Positions 22,121-32,148 of a stretch of 64,000 nucleotides of DNA are shown one piece after another. The notes beneath the pieces were generated by a model. That model did not search any database and was not told the origin of the DNA. It saw only the letters and a program-made list of their open reading frames with translations. Source of the DNA: Plasmodium brasilianum (taxonomy: Eukaryota > Apicomplexa > Aconoidasida > Haemosporida > Plasmodiidae); the NCBI RefSeq assembly GCF_023973825.1, contig NC_090123.1, forward strand, positions 316,001-380,000. Direction: 5' to 3'. Within the stretch, counting starts at the first letter, position 1. Each line of letters starts with the position of its first letter. The position numbers were made by a program, and so were the translations under genes.

Positions 22121-23290
22121 GTTATTATTACTATTACTGTTATTATTACTATTACTGTTATTATTACTATTACTGTTATTATTACTATTACTGTTATTAT
22201 TACTATTACTATTACGATTACTATTACGATTACTACTGTAGTTATTACCACCTCTATTGCTATTATTTCTTCCATTAATACCGCTTCTATTCCTACCACT
22301 CTCATTCTTAAAAGGATAGTGCAATAAATTCTGAACATCGTTATTTAGTAAATGATTCGTGTTATATATTTTTATTAATATGTATAACAATTCGACCCAT
22401 ATCGTTCCTGATTTTATGTCAGTCCCCACATATTTAAGTCCTTCAAAGAGAAAACTTATATACTCATGAATAGAAGAAGTATGATATGCAAAATATAAAA
22501 AGGAACAAAATAACCTAATATCATATATATTGCAATCAATACATCGACGATATATTTTATACGCTTCCTTATATTCTTTTTTTTTTATTTTCAACTCTGC
22601 GTATCTGGTCCAATATAAAGTACACCTCGGGAACACGAGCAAAAATTGTTCATACACTTCTTCCCTTTCGTATAATTCTAAAATCCTGTACCATCTATTT
22701 AGGTGTACAGGATTTAGCCGTAAAAAATACAGCTCCTCTTTGTACCCATCCGCACTTTGAGAACAACTGGGCAAATTCTGCTCCTTATTCGGGTTTTGCA
22801 TATCATCTCTTTGTTCCAAACGGTCGTTTAACCCCCCTTTATCGTCATTTACATGCTTCACATCGCTACCCTGCTTTACATCATTTCCCTGCTTCACATC
22901 ATTGCCCTGCTTCATATCATTGCCCTGCTTCATATCATTGCCCTGCTTCATATCATTACCCTGCTTCATATCATTGCCCTGCTTCATATCATTGCCCTGC
23001 ATCACATCGCTACCCTGATTCACATCGCTACCCTGATTCACATCATTGCCCTGCTTCATATCACCGCCCTGCTTCATATCATTACCCTGCTTTTCATCAC
23101 CCCCAAGTCCTTCCCTCATCTTGCTTTCCATAACCTCCAACACATACTCCTCTACATTGAAATCTTTGTAAATCTCTTTTGTCCTCTCTTCAACTTTCAA
23201 GTGCGTTACGAACAGCTGTTTCGCTGTAACCAGTTCGTCGTTATTCTCATTATCCTTTAAGTCATTACTTAGCATCCCACTTCTGATCAT
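19149..23290 (-). CDS. Cleavage stimulation factor subunit CstF-77/Rna14, split by two A-tract frame breaks
   Basis: HAT-repeat scaffold of the pre-mRNA 3'-end cleavage and polyadenylation machinery in the nucleus. Three frames are collinear: 23290..about 21,303, then to about 19,748, then to 19149, some 1,370 residues in all. Evidence is the HAT repeats (for example FLLVFPRCTLYWTRYAELKI), the CstF-77 signature WMKIINFEKTNPLKLK followed by RIMYVYEQAL, and a C-terminal region with RPDLKMM and ILPEEN corresponding to the 'RPD..QM' and 'LLPPP' segments of human CstF-77. Each break falls inside a homopolymer (24 T at 21,280-21,303; 33 T at 19,716-19,748), and both need the same +1 register change. 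Sequencing length error is the simplest reading; slippage is possible. Low-complexity insertions are an 18-base Lys-Gln-Gly-Asn-Asp repeat near residues 67-143 and an Asn/Ser run near residues 343-421. Confidence 0.82.
22028..22260 (-). repeat. Asn/Ser codon repeat inside the CstF-77 gene
   Basis: Tandem AAT/AAC/AGT codons encoding alternating Asn and Ser blocks. It is in frame with the HAT-repeat protein and absent from the core family, so it is a species-specific insertion between HAT repeats. Confidence 0.85.
22862..23092 (-). repeat. 18-bp coding minisatellite in the CstF-77 N-terminus
   Basis: About 13 copies of an 18-base unit encoding (M/V)KQG(N/S)D, with some copies changed to NQGSD or MQGND. 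It stays in frame because the unit is a multiple of three. It precedes the first recognisable HAT repeat. Confidence 0.88.
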
Positions 23291-23357
23291 GTTTCAGACA
23301 TTCTTTTGCATTAACGGTGGGAGGAAATGAAAGAAAAAAAAGCAAAAAAAAAAGAAA

Positions 23358-23430
<73 letters not shown>

Positions 23431-25317
23431 TAAGAAAATAATCAAAAAACAGCAAAAAAATCAATAACGAACAAAAAATCGAATAAAAGGCAAAAAAAAA
23501 AAAAAAAAATGCGGTGAGAGCAAAAAAGTGAGCAAATAGAGCAAACAGGAATTAAAATGAAATAATGCCAAACCGTAATGAAGCCATGCGACTGGCTAAA
23601 AATCGTATAGTCAAAAAATTCTGAAAATAAAAATTACTTCAAAAAATTATACATAAATTTTTTTTTTTTAAATTCCAGCATAGTAGAAATTTAAAAATAT
23701 AAAAGTATGATGCTTATTGTATGTTTTTTATACACATATACATGCGTATACGTATGTATATGTATGTACTGGTACTATAACACGAATTTATGCTGATGAA
23801 CACACTAGGATTTTGCTTTGTATGCAGAGTTGTACTGATTTGAGAAAAATATTAATCTCATGAGGAGAGAAAAGTTTTCTCTTCTGTAAAAGAAAATTTT
23901 AAAATGCTACAAATAAGGAGGAAAACACAGTTCCAAAAAGGATGGTAAACTGAAACAAAAAAAAGTATTCAATTGAAATAGGAAAGAGTTGAATTAAAAA
24001 AGAGAAGGGTTAAATTAAAACAGAGAAGAGTTGAATTAAAAAGGAGAATTGTTTAATTAAAACAAAGAAATGTTTAATTAAAACAAAGAAATGTTTAATT
24101 AAAACAAAGAAATGTTTAATTAAAACAAAGAAACGTTTAATTAAAACAAAGAAATGTTTAATTAAAACAGAGGAGGGTTAAATTAAAACAGAGAAGTGTT
24201 GAATTAAAACAGAGAAGTGTTGAATTATAAAAAAATTGAAACAAATCGGTACCTAAGAAATAAATGTTATACGTCCGAATGGCATATATAGATATATACA
24301 TACATATATATATGCATACGTATGTATGTATATGTAATGCATATACCTATGCGTCGTTATATTCGATGTACCGTTGAGGCGCATACCATCACTTCACCAT
24401 AAAATAGGAAGACCCCGGAGTAGCTAAAATTTAAGACATTATTCTGTTCGCTCCATTTTATTTACCGAAATATTTTATTATTTTTCTGAACATATTTTTT
24501 ATGCGTAATAATAATATTACATATTTAGAAATGGAAAAAATTAAAAATAGAAATATATAGGATTGACACATTTGTGCTTGTTTTTAATGTTCACATAATG
24601 CCAATATAACAAAAAAAATATGAAAGGTGGAGAGTGCAAAGTGGACAAAAAAAAGAAAATTCATATGTTGAAAAATATACATATGTTTGCAATATAATTA
24701 ACTTGGGCTTACTTATGCAGTTCTTTTACACATCCCCTTATGCTAGCATTCACAAGGTCAATTTTTTTTTTTTTTTTACCCTGCTTCTCATGCACACAGT
24801 CAATAATTAACGCATCGATGTTATTTTATCAAATTAGGGTAGTCCTAACCCCAAGGGATTAAAATTTTGAGTTATATGCCAAGATATATATCAAGATATA
24901 TGTCAAGATATATGCCAAGATATATATCAAGATATATGTCAAGATATATGCCAAGATATATGCCAAGATATATGCCAAGATATATATCAAGATATATGCC
25001 AAGATATATGCCAAGATATATATCAAGATATATGCCAAGATATATGCCAAGATATATATCAAGATATATGTCAAGATATATGTAAGGTTATATGGCATAT
25101 CGAAGAAAATTTACTAGTACTCAGTATAAATATCTATTTGTAATACGTCTAAAAATGTCCACATATATGTATGTATATAGAAGCACACAACACACAAATG
25201 ATGCTTCGGAAGAGATACTCGAAAAAAAAAAAAAATAAATAATAATAATAAACTCGCGTAAGGACATAAACTGCTATGTTTAAGCACGGCAAATTTTCCA
25301 TTTCTTTTAATTTATAG
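23291..25317. repeat. Intergenic region with 68-A run and two minisatellites
   Basis: Upstream of the CstF-77 gene. It contains an uninterrupted run of 68 A at 23,361-23,428, a 21-base repeat AATTAAAACAAAGAAATGTTT in 10 or more copies (23,975-24,232), and a 12-base array of AAGATATATGCC/AAGATATATATC (24,881-25,090). The last is open in two frames on opposite strands only because of its repeat length. No gene is supported before 25,318. Confidence 0.75.
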
Positions 25318-25704
25318 GGAATCGTTACAAGTGGTCAAAAAGGAAAAAAAAAAAAAAAAATACAAGTAGAAATGACAACATACACATAGATGGAAATGCA
25401 AATAGGAGTGAATATAGACGTGATAACAACAGAACTAACAATACGCGTAAGTGGTGAGGTCAATGGTGAAGAATATTAATGGAAATAAAAAACAAAGTAG
25501 CACAGAAACAAAATTTGAAAGGTTCCTGACAATTTCCACCTTGCTTGTTATACGAAAAAAAAAAGGGGAACTTAAAAAAGGGGCATACAAAATCGGAAAA
25601 AATTGGATGTGTACGGTATGTATGACAAGTATCCCTGTGTACCTTACGAACACTATGAGCAACCCGACCAGGTGAAGCAAATCCAGGCATGTACACAAGC
25701 ATGA
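25318..25704 (+). CDS. Candidate small spliced gene, two 3' exons visible
   Basis: Exon 25318..25453 follows the acceptor TTTAATTTATAG and reads NRYKWSKRKKKKKNTSRND then an Arg/Asn-rich stretch to TNNTRK. The donor GTGAGG leads by phase 2 to exon 25581..25704, reading GIQNRKKLDVYGMYDKYPC, then PYEHYEQPDQVKQIQACTQA and TGA. The second exon has 39 codons of clearly non-repeat, protein-like sequence. The first coding exon is not found; it must end in phase 1, probably upstream of 25,260. The 3' end is tail-to-tail with the next gene, 30 bases apart. Family unknown. A competing single-frame reading at 25,451-25,675 overlaps the second exon and looks less protein-like at its end. Confidence 0.5.
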
Positions 25705-25734
25705 GGCTACAACACTGCCCTATTTTCGAAACGT

Positions 25735-26835
25735 CTAATTGATAAAAAAGTTTATATTCTTAATGGCTGCCTTTTGAACATGATAATTTTTAATAACGCT
25801 CATTCGAAATTCGCTATTCTCAATTTTGATGTTACTTCTTACTTGACAAGGAACTCTGAATGGTAGAAAAACTCCAATTTTTGCTTGAAAGCGAAATAAG
25901 ATGGTTCTAATTTGGTTACTACCAAAGTATAATTGTATATATATCCTTCCCTTTTTACAGTCATTCAAAAGCATTTCATATAAGTTTTCATCCGTTATAG
26001 TATGATTAATACTAACTAATGCATTAATCGAATTAATGCCTTGCATTATACCAGGAGATATAGTGATGTCAGATCCACCAATAGGATATGCATGCAAATG
26101 CTCAAATAGAACGTCATTTATGAATGTTATTTTTGTATTATTATCTTTTTTTTTTATAGAATAATTTAGAAAAATTAAAGATTCTTCTTTTATAAAATTT
26201 TTAAAAAGTTCAACATCTACATCATGTAATTTATTACTAGATAGTGTCTTAGAAGGTATACCTGAATTAGAAGCACCGAACATATACTTTCTAGTATTAA
26301 AACAAAACTCATTAGCATTTAAACCAATATCATTAGAAGGATAATAATATAACAGCACTTTGCTAACTAAGGTACCCATAAATAAATTATTATAGTCAAA
26401 GATAATATTAATTATTAGATCTAATTTTAACAGATTTTTTTCATTATTAATATCGGTCTTACTAGGAATGGTACTCATACCTTTGTGTAACACTGCACCA
26501 ATGTTATTAGCTAAATAAAAATTATGATTTACGGAATTTATTATGGACGATTTGGAAGATATATGATTACCTATTAAAAAACCAATGCAAAATATTACCA
26601 AACAGACAGCCACAATACTTGTTATTTGAGTAAATATGTAAAAAATTAAACTTTTAAAAAGAGAAACATCACTCCCTCTATCCTTCTTTATAATATATGT
26701 ATTTAGCTCTCTATTGGTACGAGGAAACTTTTTTATAAATTCATTTATATCATCTATCGTTTTTATTACTTTCTTGTTTCTATATTTATAAAATTCTCTA
26801 TCGTTCAAGCTGCTCCGTCTTTCTTTGACTTCCAT
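25735..26835 (-). CDS. Single-pass membrane protein, possibly LEA2-like, 366 residues
   Basis: Single exon, starting MEVKERRSSLNDREFY. A basic cytosolic N-terminus of about 60 residues is followed by one transmembrane helix (residues 62-88, ending VIFCIGFLIGN) and a large luminal or exoplasmic domain, so topology is type II. The domain contains LKLDLIINIIFDYNNLFMG, which resembles the 'NPN' beta-strand segment of LEA2/NDR1-like proteins, and ends with FLPFRVPCQVRSNIKIE, similar to their C-terminal strand pair. This comparison is from pattern memory and is tentative. No signal peptide or catalytic motif is visible. It is convergent with the small candidate gene at 25.3-25.7 kb. Confidence 0.85.
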   Translation of the reverse strand: MEVKERRSSLNDREFYKYRNKKVIKTIDDINEFIKKFPRTNRELNTYIIKKDRGSDVSLFKSLIFYIFTQITSIVAVCLVIFCIGFLIGNHISSKSSIINSVNHNFYLANNIGAVLHKGMSTIPSKTDINNEKNLLKLDLIINIIFDYNNLFMGTLVSKVLLYYYPSNDIGLNANEFCFNTRKYMFGASNSGIPSKTLSSNKLHDVDVELFKNFIKEESLIFLNYSIKKKDNNTKITFINDVLFEHLHAYPIGGSDITISPGIMQGINSINALVSINHTITDENLYEMLLNDCKKGRIYIQLYFGSNQIRTILFRFQAKIGVFLPFRVPCQVRSNIKIENSEFRMSVIKNYHVQKAAIKNINFFIN

Positions 26836-28941
26836 TGGTGTAAGAGATCTGTTCTCTTTAGAAAAAAAGAAAAATATGTGTAGCCTATTGAAGTTTGATT
26901 CAAACTTAACATCAGTGCCCCATGCGATGATCCAATGTAACTTTCACGCAAATTGCACCATTCGAAATGTTGTTACAGGGTATATCAGCCTTGCGCGGTT
27001 TCTCTACACGTTTATCCTGCGTTCCTGTGTGTCCTTACAATGCTTCCTCACAATACCGCCCTACAATACTGCCCTACAATACTGCCCTACAATTCTTCGC
27101 TCCAAACCTATATAGCACGTAACAGGGCTTATTTTGTTTTATCTCACAGACCACACTAAACCACACACACAAACAAGTTACACTTCAGTAGTTATGTAAT
27201 TATATTTTATCTTAAAAATGGAAAACACATTATAATGAAAAGCTCACTAACCCTCCTTTCAGTAGTATCCCTTTATCACAAAAAAAATTAAGCATTCCTA
27301 ATTTTGGTTTGCTAACTTTTCCCACTACAAAATGGAATAGCATAACTGGCCGAGTCATGTATTAAATGGTGCGTATTGGTATGTGTGCACAGTATGTAAA
27401 TATATATATGCACCCATAAACATGTATGTATTCGTGATATGTACAACGAGACTACCTATTTAACACATGAACTCTCAAGTGCTTATAAATACAACTATCA
27501 AATTTCCACTTATCCTTAAAAAATACTTTCAACGAATTTTTACCCATGCGCAAGAAGGTAAAAATTATGTTCATAAAAAAGAAAAAGTTTTGAGTCCATT
27601 TGCTTGCAGGAATGTTTTTTACCGTCTCCTCTTCCTTAGTTCTTAGTGTATATCATCACTTAGAGTATTTTATATTTGTTTTCTCCCTTAAGTATGAAAA
27701 TGCGTACATATATTTATATATATACATATATGCATATGTACATATATTTATATATACATATATGCATATGTACATACATTTATATATACATATATGCATA
27801 TGTACATGCATTTATATATATGTACATGTAATATACATATTCGGACCCCAGATCAAACTTTCGCAGAATTGCAGTTAATTTTTTTAAAAATAAAGCTACA
27901 AATAATCCTATAATGCATAATTTGTTCTTTGGTGTAATTATCCACCATAATATAAACTCCTTATGCCTGTGATAACTATGTACATAAAATTATTTACTTC
28001 ATTTAATTTGATTTTTTATGTGCCTTACCATTTGTATGCTAAAGCACTATTTTCCTCGCAAAAATGCAGAAGGGATAAAACGAAATACGATCAGAACTTC
28101 CAGAAAAAAAAAAAAATAATAATAAAATAAACCAAAATTAAAATTAAAATTAAAATTAAAATTTATACTAAATATTTATCTCACAATTTCCAATTTTTTT
28201 TTATGTTTTTTTGTTTGTTAGTAGCTCATATTATCCTGGAAATGCATTTTCCCCTTTTTTCCTAAATTTTTCATTTTTTGGCTAAGCCTTTTTTTTTTTT
28301 TTTTTTTTGTGTTCCAATTATTTTTAAATATTATTATTATCGTCATTATTATCGTCATTATTACTATCATTATTACTACCCTTAATACTATCATTACTAT
28401 TATCATTATTATTTTTTTTTCTTAAATGTATTCTTTTCAATTTTCAAATTAATGTTTGCTATGTAAAACTACGCAGCGGGAGGTTATCGCCACTGTTTGA
28501 GACGTACAAATAGTAAAATACGTCCATATAAATAAATATATGTATATATGTATTTATTTACGTACGTATATACTTATGTAAATATATATGTATAGACCCA
28601 TATTCGGTACATAAGAACGCGGATGAACATTACGACAGCAATGTGCAGAAACACATGTCAAAGAAGGCAAGGGGGGAAAAAAAAAAAAAATTTATAAAAA
28701 GAAATTCTGTTTTACTAGCGAAACGTTGTCAATGTACCCAAGTTCCAGTGGAATATAAAATGTGGAATATATAATAATATATATATATATATGTATATAT
28801 GCATACATGTACGCTTGTATTGTATATGTGTTTTATACAACATAATGACGAAATAGGAATACAAAAAGTGGGTACGGAGTAAAGACAGAAATACAGTTAA
28901 TAGAAAACAAGTACAAAAAAAAAAAAAAAAAAATTAGCAGA
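26836..28941. other. Intergenic region between divergent genes
   Basis: Upstream DNA of the membrane-protein gene (-) and WDR55 gene (+). 26,880-27,120 is GC-richer, with short CTACAATACTGCC repeats (27,043-27,095). A 42-codon minus-strand frame is at 27,230-27,358. TATACATATATGCA repeats lie at 27,715-27,840, and an ATT/ATC run at 28,325-28,410. No other gene is supported. Confidence 0.55.
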
Positions 28942-29946
28942 ATGTACACCCCCATTAAGTGCAAGGCTTCAGTTTTTGATGTCGAGTTTCACCCAAAGCT
29001 GGACTTACTATGTGCTGGTTTGTTTGATGGGAATTTAATATTATATAAATTGAAAAAAGATGTAAAACAAAATGAAGAACAAGATGTAGAACATAATGAA
29101 GATGAAAAAAAAAAATTTGAAAAAATATGGCACATATATAATCATGAAAAAACAATTAGGTGTGTTTCATTTTCCAAAAAAGGGAAAACAATTTTATCAG
29201 CATCCTCAGATAATAAATGTGCATTAACAGATATTACAGGAAAAGTTATATGGACCAATACATGCCATAAAAATTTAATTAGTTCTATTTTATTTACTAG
29301 TTTAAATACCTTCTTAACAGCTGATGAAATAGGAGTTATAAAACACTGGGATGTGAGAGATAAATCAAAAAAACCCATACATAAAATAAAAGTGTATGAT
29401 GATATTATTTCAAGTATGCTTTTAGATCATAATGAAAAATCAATTATTGTATCATCAGGAGGTCATTTATCCCATTTTGATATATTATATAAAAAAGAAA
29501 TTACTTCTCATACCATATCAATAGAATATAAGGATGATTTATTATGTTCTCAACTTATTGCACATAATTCAAAAATAGTATGTACAACTATTAATGGAGA
29601 TATTATTATTTTTTCTAAAGAACCATGGGGAAACATAGATGGAAAAATTAAAGCTAGTAAAGAAATGATAAATACTTTTGTTAAACTGGATGAATATATT
29701 ATTTTATTTGGTACATACGACGGATTAATAAAAGCTGCACATTTTCATCCAAATAAAGTGGGTGATATTATTGCAAGACATGATGCTGCGGAAGGTATTG
29801 AAAAATTAACTATTAATAAAAAAAAAAATATATTAGCAAGCATTTCACATGACTATTCCATCAACTTTTATCCCATTCGAATGAACAGTTCATATATATC
29901 AGGAAAATCCAAAAAAAAAAAAAAGCCCTTCTTTCGAGACCTATGA
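28942..29946 (+). CDS. WD40 protein of the WDR55/Jip5 family, ribosome biogenesis
   Basis: Single exon, 334 residues, with about six to seven WD40 repeats. WDR55/Jip5 proteins are nucleolar and needed for large-subunit rRNA processing. Family-specific features are SVFDVEFHPKLDLLCAGLFD at the start, GDIIIFSKEPWGNIDG, and YDGLIKAAHFHPNKVGDIIA followed by IEKLTINKKKNILASISHDY, matching in order the conserved segments of human WDR55. Length is close to the family norm without its acidic tail. It ends in a basic KSKKKKKPFFRDL tail consistent with nucleolar location. The ATG at 28942 directly follows a 19-base A-run and is the only start before the first WD repeat. Confidence 0.85.
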   Translation: MYTPIKCKASVFDVEFHPKLDLLCAGLFDGNLILYKLKKDVKQNEEQDVEHNEDEKKKFEKIWHIYNHEKTIRCVSFSKKGKTILSASSDNKCALTDITGKVIWTNTCHKNLISSILFTSLNTFLTADEIGVIKHWDVRDKSKKPIHKIKVYDDIISSMLLDHNEKSIIVSSGGHLSHFDILYKKEITSHTISIEYKDDLLCSQLIAHNSKIVCTTINGDIIIFSKEPWGNIDGKIKASKEMINTFVKLDEYIILFGTYDGLIKAAHFHPNKVGDIIARHDAAEGIEKLTINKKKNILASISHDYSINFYPIRMNSSYISGKSKKKKKPFFRDL

Positions 29947-30363
29947 GGAATCGGCGTTTTTGCGTTCGCCCGTTCGTTTGACCGTTTATTTGTTTATTTA
30001 TTTGTTCATTTACTGAATCATTTATTTTTGTTTATGTATAACTGCAATAAATCTGCAGTTACACCTGCCACTATATATGTATATATATATGTATATTTAT
30101 ATGCGCGTGTATACGTATTTTTATTTCTCCCTTTTGCAAAAGTAACCTCCGCCTAAATAGACTTCATAACTACAGATTAATATACAGTCTTTTATTTTAT
30201 TTTAGCTTTTTTTTTTTCATTTAAACCCGTAGTCCATTATAAAACAGCCTGCGGATGTACACACCCAAACATACATGATAACATTTTTAAAAAAGTATTG
30301 CCACAGTTGTTCCTCCGTATGTGATACGTATGTTACGTTTTACCATTTTGTATGTTATTAATG

Positions 30364-30403
<40 letters not shown>

Positions 30404-31705
30404 TCATGCTTTATATGTGTAAATGTACATACATGCATTTATACATATCCTCATATTTACATATCATATGCAACTCCGCCTAGGCAATTCACTCACCCAT
30501 TTCTGAATAACAATTGTTCAATCTTTTGCATAACTTTATATATAAATATGTATGCATATATATATATACACATATATACGTATGTATGAAAAAAAACAAT
30601 GTACAATGTTATTGAGGCAAATCGACATTTCCTGCTTTAACACTAGTAACAGGAAAAAAAAAAAAAAAAAAAAAAAAAAGAGCTCTCACCTTTTAATTAA
30701 AGCTTTAGATTAAGCATTATATATGTGTAAGATATACAATACATGTGGTAAACTGCTTTTTTTTGAAATACACCAAAACTATTTTAATATATATTTATTC
30801 TGCGTTATCTTCTGTTTATTTATATTACCCTTTCGCAATTCACTTCTCATATATGGTGAATTCGATAAATAATTAAAAATATATATAAATATTTAAAGAA
30901 AAAATTAAAAAAAAAAACAAGAAAAAAAAAGTATTTTTATGCTATTATAGCACTGATATCTAGTTATTATGAATTGGCATGTAATTTGATTTTTTTTTTT
31001 TATTTGTTCTCTTTTTTTCTTTTTTTTTTTTTTTTTTTTTTTCCTTATTTGCAGTTTTGTAAGGAGTAAAAAGTGAGATATAACAATCTTACCTATTCGT
31101 TCAGTTATTTAGCCAATAAAATTTAGCATTTTTAAAAAAAACTTGTTATGTATACTATGATATATATATGGAAACATAAGAACATAGTATGTATGTATAT
31201 ATAATCATCTATATATATATGAATTTACATATGTACTTATGTATATATTAATTAACATGTGCGTGCTTTTCTTTTGAAGTCTCATGCACGCGTAGCAATA
31301 TAAGTAGATAGGCAGTTACTAGATTTTTTTTTTTTTTTTTACATTTATTACTTTTTTTATATTTTTTAAAAATAACGTAAATATAGCCGATATTAGAAAT
31401 TAAATTTGAAAGAATGAAGCACACATTGCTCATTTCAAATATTTTAAAATTATTCTTTACCGGTAAAGCATTATATCATTTTATACGCCTAGCTTCCAAA
31501 AGGATTGAGTATACAGTGTATTCTTAGGCCGATCTTTCGTATATACATGTATATGCACGTTTATATATTTGCGTGTATGTATATACATTTACACCAAGTT
31601 GTACACATTTTAGCATAATGACAAGATGAAATTTTTATTTTCATTTAGAAAAAAAAAATTCGTCATGTAGCGAAATTTTTAATTGTAAAGTTATTTATTT
31701 TGCCA

Positions 31706-31740
<35 letters not shown>

Positions 31741-32148
31741 TATATGTTTATGTACATCTACACATATACACATATACACATACAAGTGAGTATGAGAATG
31801 TACATTTATGAAGGAGTTAAATGACAATTTGGAATGTAACAGAGCTTTTTAAAAAACGTATTACTTTCTGTGAAATAAAGGATAGCGCAACGACATTACA
31901 GTTTTGCACCTGTATCTACTCATAACTACCATTATATATATATATATATATATATGTGTACGTTTATTTGCGCCCACATGTACATACCCTTGCACGTATG
32001 CACGTATAGGTTTAAGCTACACGTTTGAACGAGTCGTGTTATGTATGTGTATATGCTCATATGTACGTACGTATATATTTACACACGTATACATGTACAT
32101 CCACGCAATCACAAGCATATATGCGCAGAAAGGGGAGGTGTTTAAAGA
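29947..32148. other. Intergenic region upstream of the ArfGAP gene
   Basis: Low-complexity DNA with a 36-T run at 30,365-30,400, a 22-A run near 30,656, and (TA)n tracts at 31,710-31,737 and 31,931-31,955. On the minus strand, 31433..31248 is a 61-codon open frame (starts MSNVCFILSNLISNIGYIYV, ends ETSKEKHAHVN) interrupted by a Lys-coding A-tract; it may be a small gene but has no supporting homology. Confidence 0.5.

Noticed and set aside
22022..22338. Ile/Thr/Val-rich frames on both strands opposite or overlapping the Asn/Ser region
   Set aside because: Shadow frames of the AAT/AGT codon repeat in the CstF-77 gene.
24859..25098. Tyr/Ile/Leu/Ala and Arg/Tyr/Met/Ser repeat proteins, and a CRISPR-like array
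   Set aside because: A continuous 12-base tandem repeat with no spacers; not CRISPR and not coding.
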